Below are positions 7,604-13,841 of a stretch of DNA of 21,148 nucleotides, piece by piece. Numbering within the stretch: position 1 is the first letter of the stretch; every line of letters begins with the position of its first letter. The DNA is from WTXA01 sp041741995 (GTDB taxonomy: Bacteria > Bacillota > TC1). Below the pieces are notes generated by a model. That model ran no database searches. It was not told the origin of the DNA and was given only the letters and a program-made list of their open reading frames with translations. Made by a program: the position numbers and the translations under genes. The DNA lies in assembly GCA_041741995.1 (NCBI GenBank), contig JBGSJN010000001.1:1-21148 (forward strand). The letters run 5' to 3'.

Positions 7604-7645
7604 AAAGAGAGCATTTTTGTATAGTATAACAAAGGCTCTCTTTTT
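7604..7645 (+). terminator. Intrinsic terminator after the orphan immunity-like gene
   Basis: AAAGAGAGC (7604-7612) pairs with GCTCTCTTT (7635-7643). The 9-bp stem runs into a T tract, with a 22-nt AT-rich loop. It lies 54 bp past the stop codon. Confidence 0.7.
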
Positions 7646-7663
7646 AATGCCCCTAATGTACTG

Positions 7664-7719
7664 GTTTAGTTCGAATTTTGTACAGTCTCAATGATAAAGT
7701 TGTATGCATTCAAAAAGAA
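7664..7719. repeat. Cassette-border repeat, copy B
   Basis: Second copy of the segment at 6828-6884 (ggtttagttcga, then caatgataaagttgt, then caaaaagaa). It lies between the orphan immunity gene's terminator and the IS-like tip at 7757-7799. The rest of the 7551-7798 interval holds no gene. Confidence 0.6.
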
Positions 7720-7756
7720 GGACAAATTTGAATTTAGCACATAAAAGGATGTAAAA

Positions 7757-7799
7757 AAGTCACCCTTTTTGACAGCCCGACTTTGAACTGATTGCTGTC
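7757..7799. repeat. IS-like tip fragment, copy 1
   Basis: The stretch gtcaccctttttgacagccc, then gactttgaactg and ctgtca, resembles 9100-9140 (gacaccctatctgacaccct, then gactttgaactg and ctgtca). The tgaactg...tgtca part matches the tip of an IS150-like end. Homology of the downstream decayed cassette to the first toxin begins exactly where this fragment stops, so it probably marks an insertion or deletion scar. Confidence 0.55.
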
Positions 7800-8364
7800 A
7801 TGGTGATGAGTTTACTCAGCTAGTATCTAGGAGAGGCAATGATGTGATTGACTATATTAATGGATGTGATATTAGTGTTGTTAATGCTGTAAAAGGCTTT
7901 GGTAATGATGGTATTAATGCTTTATTGAAGTATAAGGGAAGTCTTATTACTTTAATAACCAGATATGGTTATGAGGCTGATGGTGTTATTCGATATGTTA
8001 TAAAATATGGTGATGAGGCTATTGATGCTATGAATAATGGTATTAATCCTGCTCTAATTAAGAATTTGGATGATTTACATATTGCTCCGATAGATTATGT
8101 AGAATATAATATAGTAAGTCAAGAAATTGCTGCTAGCAAGATAATAATGCTGATCGAGTGGGCTCTGCACTAAATAATGATATCTATCATCAAGCGGCTA
8201 GTTATGTGGCTGAAAGTCAACTAATAACTGGAAAAACATTTTTGATAATAGGTGGTGATGGTATACAAAGGACTCTGTTACAAGTTGAAGGAGAAGTAAA
8301 CAGTGTGACAGGAATATTTGAATATCTACTAGATCCAAATGGTACAGTAACATCAACTTTTTAA
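7800..8364 (+). pseudogene. Second toxin cassette, truncated and frameshifted
   Basis: From about 7800 the sequence translates as GDEFTQLVSRRG onward and matches residues 294-404 of the first toxin at about 70% identity (INGCDISV, VKGFGNDGINALLKYKG, IAPIDYV, YNIVS). There is no N-terminus: homology starts at the IS-like tip. After EIAA near 8133 the frame runs into a stop at 8171-8173. A -1 shift near 8135-8145 restores a different tip, reading NNADRVGSALNND, YHQAASYVAES, TGKTFLIIGGDGIQRTLLQV, FEYLLDPNGTVTSTF. This matches a toxin C-terminal type common in clostridial and proteobacterial polymorphic toxins, which normally continues with a RFIxGG...PNQ end; that end is missing. The cassette is therefore broken in three places. 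It shows the usual polymorphic-toxin design: shared pre-toxin region, alternate tips. Confidence 0.75.
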
Positions 8365-8381
8365 ACCAGGGGGATTAATTA

Positions 8382-8965
8382 ATGGACAAATCAATTAACA
8401 AGTTAACAAATTATCAATTAGATAAATTAATACTTGAAAGTAGCAATCCGATGAATTCCTAAGTATACAAATACCGTATTCGTATTTATCAGATCAAGTA
8501 AAATTGAATTGGTATGATATCTTATTTGCTATACAAAATGATTATTTGTCAATCGAAGCAGCTATAGAACATGCAATAAAAGAAATTGAAAAAAATGTAG
8601 ATTACAGTGATGCAGTCTATAATATTGCTAGCATATCACCTAATGATGTATATGCAAAAGATGATGTTGTGAAATATATGTTTCAATTAATAGAAATGGT
8701 TTCGGATGATGATAAATGTAAAACTAATGACAAAATATTATTTGTTCTATTAAAATGGGTATTTAAGTTTAAAGAAAAATATGTTGATCCACTAAGAGTT
8801 GTTGAAATTATTTATGATGATTTCAACTATCCGATATCAATGAAATATTTTGTTCGTTATGAGCCATCACCTTACACAATTATAGGTTCATTGGAAGAAA
8901 ATATTAAAAGATTGTACAGTAATTGGCAAGATTATTTGAGATCAGAAGAGCAAAAATATACTTAG
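8382..8965 (+). pseudogene. Frameshifted DUF2247-type immunity gene
   Basis: ATG 8382 follows a GGGGGA site and reads MDKSINKLTNYQLDKLILES, then stops at TAA 8460-8462. A -1 shift near 8447 opens a frame that continues to 8965: SDEFLSIQIPYSYLSDQ, then LNWYDILFAIQNDYLSIEAAIEHAIKE and the tail IIYDDFNYPISMKYFVRY...LEENIKRLYSNWQDYL. The LNW...I..A..H and Y.DF.YP....FVRY...EN..RLY.NW..YL patterns fit the DUF2247 family, whose members often serve as immunity proteins. The intact gene would encode about 194 residues. The 153-residue frame from TTG 8504 alone lacks the N-terminus and has no Shine-Dalgarno site. Its place directly after the decayed second toxin tip makes it that cassette's immunity gene. 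Confidence 0.72.
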
Positions 8966-9099
8966 TAATCTTTTGGTTTACAATATCTTTTATGAACTCC
9001 TAGTCTGATGTGTGTCGGAAAATGTCCAGTTCTAAAAAATAGTATCATATACATAGGAGAAAAAATTATATATTTGATTAAAACAACCTTTTATTGTGA

Positions 9100-9150
9100 C
9101 ACCCTATCTGACACCCTGACTTTGAACTGCTCCCTGTCAAGTGGACAGTG
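9100..9150. repeat. IS-like tip fragment, copy 2 (terminal inverted repeat of a lost IS150-like element)
   Basis: From 9123 the sequence reads tgaactgctccctgtcaag, then tggacag, an IS150-type tip distinct from that of the flanking elements. The ~23 bp to its left parallel 7757-7780. It is the end of the reverse-oriented IS remnant whose transposase tail lies at 9163-9221. Confidence 0.65.
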
Positions 9151-9162
9151 TAAAAATTAATA

Positions 9163-9221
9163 TTATGCTGCCAAAGCCTGGTTTCTAACTTGAAGAGGAG
9201 CCAGGCCTTTTTTTATGCTTG
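9163..9221 (-). pseudogene. IS3-family transposase C-terminal remnant
   Basis: On the minus strand the last ~16 codons of an IS3-family OrfB survive: KKGLAPLQVRNQALAA and a stop at 9163-9165, matching the family ending KGLxPxQxRxQAL. It stands in the correct orientation to the IS tip at 9123. Nothing recognisable of the element remains beyond about 9221, so an IS was deleted here. It is a different IS lineage from the copy at 1-140, which ends in KGLSPALHRQQALSVA. Confidence 0.75.
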
Positions 9222-9380
9222 ACACCTTGAATTAATGTGACTATTTCGATTCGATATATCATTTATCAAAAAAATGGTATCGTGAGAGAGTTAAAGAAAA
9301 TCGAACGAGAAAAATTCGTGTACTATATACATGAAACAAACAATGATGATAAAATAGACCTTAAGGATTACCTTAAATAG
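9222..9380 (+). other. Non-coding stretch with possible decayed gene tail
   Basis: No intact gene. Codons from about 9271 read WYRERVKENRTRKIR and then, after a one-base shift, VYYIHETNNDDKIDLKDYLK with a stop at about 9378-9380. This may be the C-terminal end of a decayed protein (a third immunity-type remnant is possible), but I do not recognise it. The rest of 8966-9453 holds the IS tip and transposase remnant listed separately. Confidence 0.3.
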
Positions 9381-9453
9381 GATTCAATTTTGCTAACGAT
9401 ATGTTAGAAAATCATAAACACTCATTGCAACTTATTCCTATAAGGAGATATAA

Positions 9454-9888
9454 ATGAAGTTGAAATTAATTAATCTTACAATTATTATATTGATAATATT
9501 ATTCGCTTCAGCTTGCGTGAAGAAAGAGTTTGAGTTTACGCAAGCTATCAAAAATGTTGAGAAGATTGAGGTTATATTAATTGGGATGCCAGTAATTGCT
9601 GAAAATAGGCATGAACAAACTATACTCTATGAGTTAACAAAGAGTGAATTTGCAAGTGCGATAGAAGCTATATTAGACTTAGATAGTGATAGGCTATACA
9701 CTTCTCCTGCTACTTTATTTCCTGATATGAAAGCTTTTAAAATAACTTATAAGAATGGAGACTACGAGATTATTAATAATTTTGCACAAGGTAGTTTAAT
9801 TAATGGTATATATAAAGCTGAAGGGTATTATACTTTTGATATTGATGAATTCAATGAACTTATTGATAAATATTTAAATAAAAAATAA
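9454..9888 (+). CDS. Small lipoprotein, array member 1
   Basis: A 144-residue predicted lipoprotein. It has an N-terminal Lys-rich start, a hydrophobic segment and lipobox FASA-C (C21), then a mature domain FEFTQAIKNVEKIEVILIG...AFKITYKNGDYEIINNFAQG...YYTFDIDEFNELIDKYL. The 'NGDYxII..xAQG...YY.FD...F.ELI.KY' core is shared with the lipoproteins at 10742 and 11355, so the three are paralogues. AAGGAG lies 6 nt before ATG. A two-TM protein follows 40 bp later. Related lipoproteins often sit near toxin/immunity clusters in Clostridia, so a surface immunity role is possible, but nothing in the sequence proves it. Confidence 0.7.
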   Translation: MKLKLINLTIIILIILFASACVKKEFEFTQAIKNVEKIEVILIGMPVIAENRHEQTILYELTKSEFASAIEAILDLDSDRLYTSPATLFPDMKAFKITYKNGDYEIINNFAQGSLINGIYKAEGYYTFDIDEFNELIDKYLNKK

Positions 9889-9928
9889 TGTAATCATACA
9901 AATACTACAATAAACTTAGGAGTACAAT

Positions 9929-10642
9929 ATGAGAAGTTTTAAACGATTGCTTGTATTTTGGTTGATATTTATCTTTCTAGTAGCTGCTCTGTATCTATAT
10001 TTTTTTCTAACTAAAGATAAGACGCCGAGTAATTATCACTATGAACCTGAAACGACAGAGGTAGATACCTTAACTTACAAAAATCAAATAGATAGTGTTA
10101 ACCTAAAAATATTAAAAAAGGAGGTGGATACAGGTAGAATACACTGTTATGATGTTAGTGGTAATGGTAAAATTGCCATTGGATTTGATGATGCTAAAGG
10201 TCAAGTGATAAAAGTATATGATAATAATGGCAGATATATTTATGGGTATTCATTGGATTTATCATATGAAGTATATATATTATTGTGGCAGAATGAAGTT
10301 CTAACTATATTTTATAATAGAAGCTACACATTTCACTATCTAGATCCAAATAGCGGCATAGTTGATGTTAGAAAATATGTTGGCAACAGAGATGTTTTTG
10401 GTTACATTAAATCTAATAATTATCCTTATAGATTACTTAATGGGAACAAATATATTGATACTGGCAGGAAATTAACAAAAGTAAGCAGTAATGAGGAAGA
10501 GATTGTTATCTATGATGCGGGTTTATTAAGTTCTATTATAAAATATTCAATCAGGCATTTAATTATTCCGTTATTGGCAGCTACATTCTTTGTAACTTTT
10601 ATAGAAATTGTTTTTAAAAAATCCAAATATTTAAATAAATAG
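9929..10642 (+). CDS. Two-TM membrane protein with beta-propeller-like external domain, array member 1
   Basis: A 237-residue protein with TM segments at about 7-27 and 210-229 and a long domain between them. The middle contains FDVSxxGxIAIG-like sequence (CYDVSGNGKIAIGFDDAKGQ, IKVYDNNGRYIYGYSLDL), repeated by the paralogue at 12268 (KFDVSKTGLIAISSET, ISIYDSNGEYQIGFKFDI). This strand-turn pattern suggests propeller-like blades. The positive charge in both termini suggests a cytosolic N-terminus and C-terminus with the loop outside. AGGAG lies upstream of ATG. It sits between two lipoprotein genes, so lipoprotein plus membrane protein looks like one repeating unit. Function unknown; immunity to an exported toxin is a guess from context. 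Confidence 0.65.
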   Translation: MRSFKRLLVFWLIFIFLVAALYLYFFLTKDKTPSNYHYEPETTEVDTLTYKNQIDSVNLKILKKEVDTGRIHCYDVSGNGKIAIGFDDAKGQVIKVYDNNGRYIYGYSLDLSYEVYILLWQNEVLTIFYNRSYTFHYLDPNSGIVDVRKYVGNRDVFGYIKSNNYPYRLLNGNKYIDTGRKLTKVSSNEEEIVIYDAGLLSSIIKYSIRHLIIPLLAATFFVTFIEIVFKKSKYLNK

Positions 10643-10741
10643 AAAATTGATATGGGTAGAAAAAGTGCAGTGCAAATGGGTTGAATAGAAATTTTGGACA
10701 GTTCACTTTAACAAAAACTGATGTAAAGATAGGTGGTTTAT

Positions 10742-11173
10742 ATGTTGAGGATTCTTTATCTAATTCTTATGATTTTTCTATCTCACGCTTTCATTTTTTC
10801 AAGTTGTGAGAGAACTGAGTATCCTTTTAAGCAATCTGAAGAAAATATTGTAAAGGTTGAAGTTATTTTAATGGGAGAACTTCAGGATCTTTATACTGAA
10901 CATGAAGTTACAGTAATAAACGAAGTATCACTGAAGGATATTAGTGAATTTATTGATGATTTTAGAAAAATTGATTGTAAAAGAGCATTTGGTGACCCTG
11001 CGGAATTAACACCTGGAGATAAAGGATTCAAAGTTATTTATGAAAATGGTGATTATCAAATAATTACTCGAAGTGCACAAGGAAGACATCAAAATGATAA
11101 ATATTTTAATAATGGTTATTATAGTTTTAATGAAGAACAGTTTAATGAGTTGATAGAAAATTACTCTTATTAG
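10742..11173 (+). CDS. Small lipoprotein, array member 2
   Basis: A 143-residue predicted lipoprotein. ATG 10742 is chosen because AGGTGG ends 5 nt upstream; the in-frame GTG at 10733 lies within that site. Signal MLRILYLILMIFLSHAF with lipobox IFSS-C (C22). The mature core VKVEVILMGEL...KGFKVIYENGDYQIITRSAQG...YYSFNEEQFNELIENY matches the neighbours. Its first 25 residues and its upstream ~60 bp closely resemble those of the 11355 gene, indicating recent tandem duplication. The substituted lipobox Ser at -1 is acceptable for lipoproteins. Confidence 0.7.
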   Translation: MLRILYLILMIFLSHAFIFSSCERTEYPFKQSEENIVKVEVILMGELQDLYTEHEVTVINEVSLKDISEFIDDFRKIDCKRAFGDPAELTPGDKGFKVIYENGDYQIITRSAQGRHQNDKYFNNGYYSFNEEQFNELIENYSY

Positions 11174-11183
11174 ACATTGAAAA

Positions 11184-11345
11184 ATTTCTTTGTTATGGGC
11201 TACTTTCTTTGTTGGTGCTGTAGATATTGTTTTTAAAGATTCAAAAATTACATTAAATTGGGTATTTGATATAGAAAATATCAAGTATAACCGAGATGAA
11301 TGGAGTTATAGACAGTTTACTTTATTGAAGTTATTGGAAAGTTAG
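11184..11345 (+). pseudogene. C-terminal remnant of a second two-TM membrane protein
   Basis: The DNA from about 11184 resembles the 3' end of the 9929 gene. In the frame starting near 11199 it reads ATFFVGAVDIVFKDSKITL, against ATFFVTFIEIVFKKSKYLN in the intact copy, then continues open to TAG 11341-11343. Its N-terminal part and start are gone, and a shift separates it from the upstream residues. So the second lipoprotein once had a membrane-protein partner. Confidence 0.6.
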
Positions 11346-11354
11346 GTGATTTTT

Positions 11355-11810
11355 ATGTTGAGGATCTTGTATTTACTTCTTTTGATTTTTCTATCTCAGG
11401 CTTTCCTTTTATCAAGTTGTGAGAGAACAGTGGATTTTGAATTCTTGCAGAAGAGTGAGAAAATATCAAAAATTGAGGTAGTAGAAGTTGGTGAGTTAGT
11501 TTATGTTGGTACTGAATATGTATCGAATCTTCAGCCTGAGTTTACTGTAATTAGGGAACTGCCTAAGGAAGATATTAATAAATTTTTAAAAGATCTTAAT
11601 AATGTAGATTGTCATAAGCATTTTTTCCATCCTGGTCCGGTTTCTGTTGGTGACATAGTGTTTAAGATTACTTATTTTAATGGTGATTATCAATTAATTG
11701 ATAGTGGCACTCAAGGAGATTTAGAAGATGATTTCTATAACTATATGGGTAGGTATCAATTTGATAGTGAGCAGTTTGAAGAATTAATGGATAAGTATTC
11801 AAAGGACTAA
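11355..11810 (+). CDS. Small lipoprotein, array member 3
   Basis: A 151-residue predicted lipoprotein. ATG 11355 follows TAGGTGA by 5 nt; the in-frame GTG 11346 lies within the site. Signal MLRILYLLLLIFLSQAF and lipobox LLSS-C (C22) are nearly identical to the 10742 gene, while the mature domain has diverged (ISKIEVVEVGEL, VFKITYFNGDYQLIDSGTQG, YQFDSEQFEELMDKYSKD). A conserved signal with a diverging external domain is what one would expect if the domain is under changing selection by a partner, for example a toxin. A truncated fourth copy lies at 12110-12193. Confidence 0.7.
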   Translation: MLRILYLLLLIFLSQAFLLSSCERTVDFEFLQKSEKISKIEVVEVGELVYVGTEYVSNLQPEFTVIRELPKEDINKFLKDLNNVDCHKHFFHPGPVSVGDIVFKITYFNGDYQLIDSGTQGDLEDDFYNYMGRYQFDSEQFEELMDKYSKD

Positions 11811-11860
11811 TATAAAGTTTGTTGGTTAGTGAATTATCTTAGTAATTTGGAGATTATTTA

Positions 11861-12091
11861 ATGATGAAGAAAGAATATTTGGATATTTTAAAATCTTGTG
11901 TACCAATTGATATTGATGAGGACTCACTTAGTAAGGATATTGATACTGTCGATTATTATTTGGATTGTGTTTCTGATGAGTTAGTTCTTAAGGGTTTTGA
12001 TGAAAGTTGGGAACCTAATAAGTATGGATTATTATTAGAAGAAGTGATAAGTTATTTACTGGAATTCAGATATAGGTTGGAAGATGAGTGA
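11861..12091 (+). CDS. Small acidic cytosolic protein, immunity-like
   Basis: A 76-residue acidic, helical protein without signal or TM: a YLDILKSC start, the motif YYLDCVSDELVLKGFDESWEPNKYG, then LLLEEVISYLLEFRYRLE. The 'SDELxLKGFDESWEPNxYGLxLE' block looks like a small Firmicutes family of unknown function; I cannot name it. GGAG lies 8 nt before ATG. It interrupts the lipoprotein/membrane-protein array, between array member 3 and the lipoprotein remnant. Size, charge and context suit an immunity protein, but no toxin partner is present. Confidence 0.6.
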   Translation: MMKKEYLDILKSCVPIDIDEDSLSKDIDTVDYYLDCVSDELVLKGFDESWEPNKYGLLLEEVISYLLEFRYRLEDE

Positions 12092-12109
12092 AGGTCTTAA
12101 GTGGAATAA

Positions 12110-12193
12110 GATGAATTCTATAATTATATGGGTAGGTATCATTTTGATGATGAGCAGTTTGAAGAATTAATGGATAAGTATTCAAATGATTAA
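12110..12193 (+). pseudogene. Lipoprotein C-terminal remnant, array member 4
   Basis: The frame from 12110 reads DEFYNYMGRYHFDDEQFEEL then MDKYSND and a stop. It matches the last 27 residues of the 11355 lipoprotein with few changes, and the matching DNA continues past the stop (taatataaagtt). Only the 3' end of the gene survives. It stands immediately upstream of the second intact two-TM gene, as in an intact lipoprotein/membrane-protein pair. Confidence 0.75.
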
Positions 12194-12267
12194 TATAAAG
12201 TTAATAGAAGATTTAAGAATATATAAGGATTAAATAATAATTCCTGATTAGAAAGTAGAAACAAAAA

Positions 12268-13017
12268 ATGAAAAACAATAAAAACATTCCATTATTCTTA
12301 ATAATAATTGTTGTTATCATACTTATTTTAATTACTAAATTCTTCTTGAATAATAATATAAGTGAAGAAAAGAATATTGATAATTTTGAAATAAAACCAA
12401 TCTCAAATGAATACATAACAAACTTGAAAAAATCAATGTATATACAAGTACTGGATAAAGAATATCTACTAGATGGTATAGAAAAGTTTGATGTGAGTAA
12501 AACAGGATTGATAGCCATTAGTTCAGAAACATTAGGAACAGAAAAAATAATTAGTATTTATGATAGTAATGGTGAATATCAAATTGGTTTTAAATTTGAT
12601 ATTGATGGTGACTACTATATAAAATGGAAAGAATCAACTTTAGGAATTCATTCTGTAAGAGGTGATAGTATTTCGTTCATTAATTTAAATGGTAAGTATA
12701 TATCATTTGGTGAAGTTTTAGACAATCGGAAAAATGAAGAAATATTTAATGCTTTAGATAAGCCGATTAGACAGGCTTTGAATAAGACTTATTATCTTGA
12801 AAAAAATATAGGTTTAGCTGGTTTCCTAACCAATAGTTATTCAAATTTAGTTATTGAGGAAGAAAATGGCGAAAGGAATATAATCTATGATGTAAGGGAA
12901 AATCTAGCTAAAAGCATTATAATTAATGTTGTAATTCCAGCAGTAATATTTATTATAATAGTCTATTTTGCTATAAAGCACTTTATCGAAATAAATAAAA
13001 TTGAAAAATTGGAATAA
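12268..13017 (+). CDS. Two-TM membrane protein with beta-propeller-like external domain, array member 2
   Basis: A 249-residue paralogue of the 9929 protein. TM segments lie at about 7-27 and 213-236. The middle holds FDVSKTGLIAISSET, ISIYDSNGEYQIGFKFDI and SISFINLNGKYIS blade-like repeats, and ends IIYDVRENL before the second TM. No good Shine-Dalgarno site is seen before ATG 12268 (only AGAAAG about 16 nt upstream), so translation may be weak. The gene converges on the SDR gene with 42 bp between stops. Partner lipoprotein remnant directly upstream. Function unknown. Confidence 0.65.
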   Translation: MKNNKNIPLFLIIIVVIILILITKFFLNNNISEEKNIDNFEIKPISNEYITNLKKSMYIQVLDKEYLLDGIEKFDVSKTGLIAISSETLGTEKIISIYDSNGEYQIGFKFDIDGDYYIKWKESTLGIHSVRGDSISFINLNGKYISFGEVLDNRKNEEIFNALDKPIRQALNKTYYLEKNIGLAGFLTNSYSNLVIEEENGERNIIYDVRENLAKSIIINVVIPAVIFIIIVYFAIKHFIEINKIEKLE

Positions 13018-13059
13018 TAAGATTTAACAGATTTAGATACCAACAAACTCCATTACCAT

Positions 13060-13761
13060 CTAAATACTATAACCACCATCAATAACAATATTAGCACCAT
13101 TAATATAAGATGAAGAAAGAATAAAACCAATTAACCTAGCAACCTCAATAGGCTCACCCATCCTCCCCAAAGGAATCTCACCAAGGAAAGAATCCAACTC
13201 CAAATCACCATTCATATCAGTATTAATAAGCCCAGGAGATATAGTATTAACCCTAACACCACAAGGACCAAGCTCCCTGGCCAAAGAGGTAGTCATCTGA
13301 TTAAGAGCACCCTTAGACATAGCATAGATAGTCTCACAACTAGCACCCCTATGACCCCAGACAGAACTAACATTAACAACCTGCCCCCTGCTACTAATCA
13401 AATGAGGAATAACCCTCTTCGTTAGATCAGATGTACCCAAAATATTAACATTGATAAGACGATTAATATCCTCAGTTGAGGTTGAGGAAAACAAACCATA
13501 AAGACCAATGGCAGCATTATTAATAATAACATCAATGGAACCGAAAGATAATAGTGCTTTATTAATTAACTTATCATTATCCACACCACTTTCAATAGAA
13601 CCCTTCATATATACAAAACTATCAGGATACCTTTTCTTAATACCCTCAGCAATATCATCACTACTTAAATAATTAATAGTCAAATTATGACCTGCCTCCA
13701 GTAGGTAGATGGTAGTAGCATAACCAATACCCCTCGTACCCCCAGTCAATAAAATATTCAA
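13060..13761 (-). CDS. SDR-family NAD(P)-dependent oxidoreductase (FabG-like)
   Basis: A 233-residue classical short-chain dehydrogenase. The cofactor motif TGGTRGIG is at 6-13, NNAA at 81-84, the catalytic Ser at 132/133 (NVSSVWGHRG), YAMSK at 146-150 (Y146, K150), then VRVNTISPGLINTDM and the C-terminal NGANIVIDGGYS. The TTG at 13761 is taken as start because AAAGGAG lies 9 nt upstream; the TTG at 13770 abuts that site. The FabG/3-oxoacyl-ACP reductase-like layout is clear, but no fatty-acid synthesis genes are adjacent, so the true substrate is open. Transcribed divergently from the BMP-like gene across 80 bp. Confidence 0.9.
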   Translation of the reverse strand: MNILLTGGTRGIGYATTIYLLEAGHNLTINYLSSDDIAEGIKKRYPDSFVYMKGSIESGVDNDKLINKALLSFGSIDVIINNAAIGLYGLFSSTSTEDINRLINVNILGTSDLTKRVIPHLISSRGQVVNVSSVWGHRGASCETIYAMSKGALNQMTTSLARELGPCGVRVNTISPGLINTDMNGDLELDSFLGEIPLGRMGEPIEVARLIGFILSSSYINGANIVIDGGYSI

Positions 13762-13841
13762 AAACCTCAACTCCTTTGTTATATTATAGTCTATTTTTAT
13801 TGATTATGGTATTATTTAACTATAGGAAAAGGGAGGTAGAA
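13762..13841. promoter_or_regulatory. Divergent promoter region, SDR / BMP-like protein
   Basis: Minus strand: TATAAT (+ strand attata at 13784-13789) lies about 25 nt before the SDR start. Plus strand: TGG-TATTAT at about 13806-13814 is an extended -10 candidate identical in form to the tRNA promoter's tatggTATTAT. No clear -35 for either. Confidence 0.35.

Noticed and set aside
8158..8364. Independent 68-residue gene starting at GTG 8158
   Set aside because: The codons upstream of the GTG continue the same homology (NNADR...) and no Shine-Dalgarno site is present; it is the frameshifted tip of cassette two.
8440..8462. Programmed -1 frameshift in the DUF2247-type gene
   Set aside because: No slippery heptamer (X XXY YYZ) is seen at the shift and its toxin partner is also frameshifted, so decay or sequencing error fits better.
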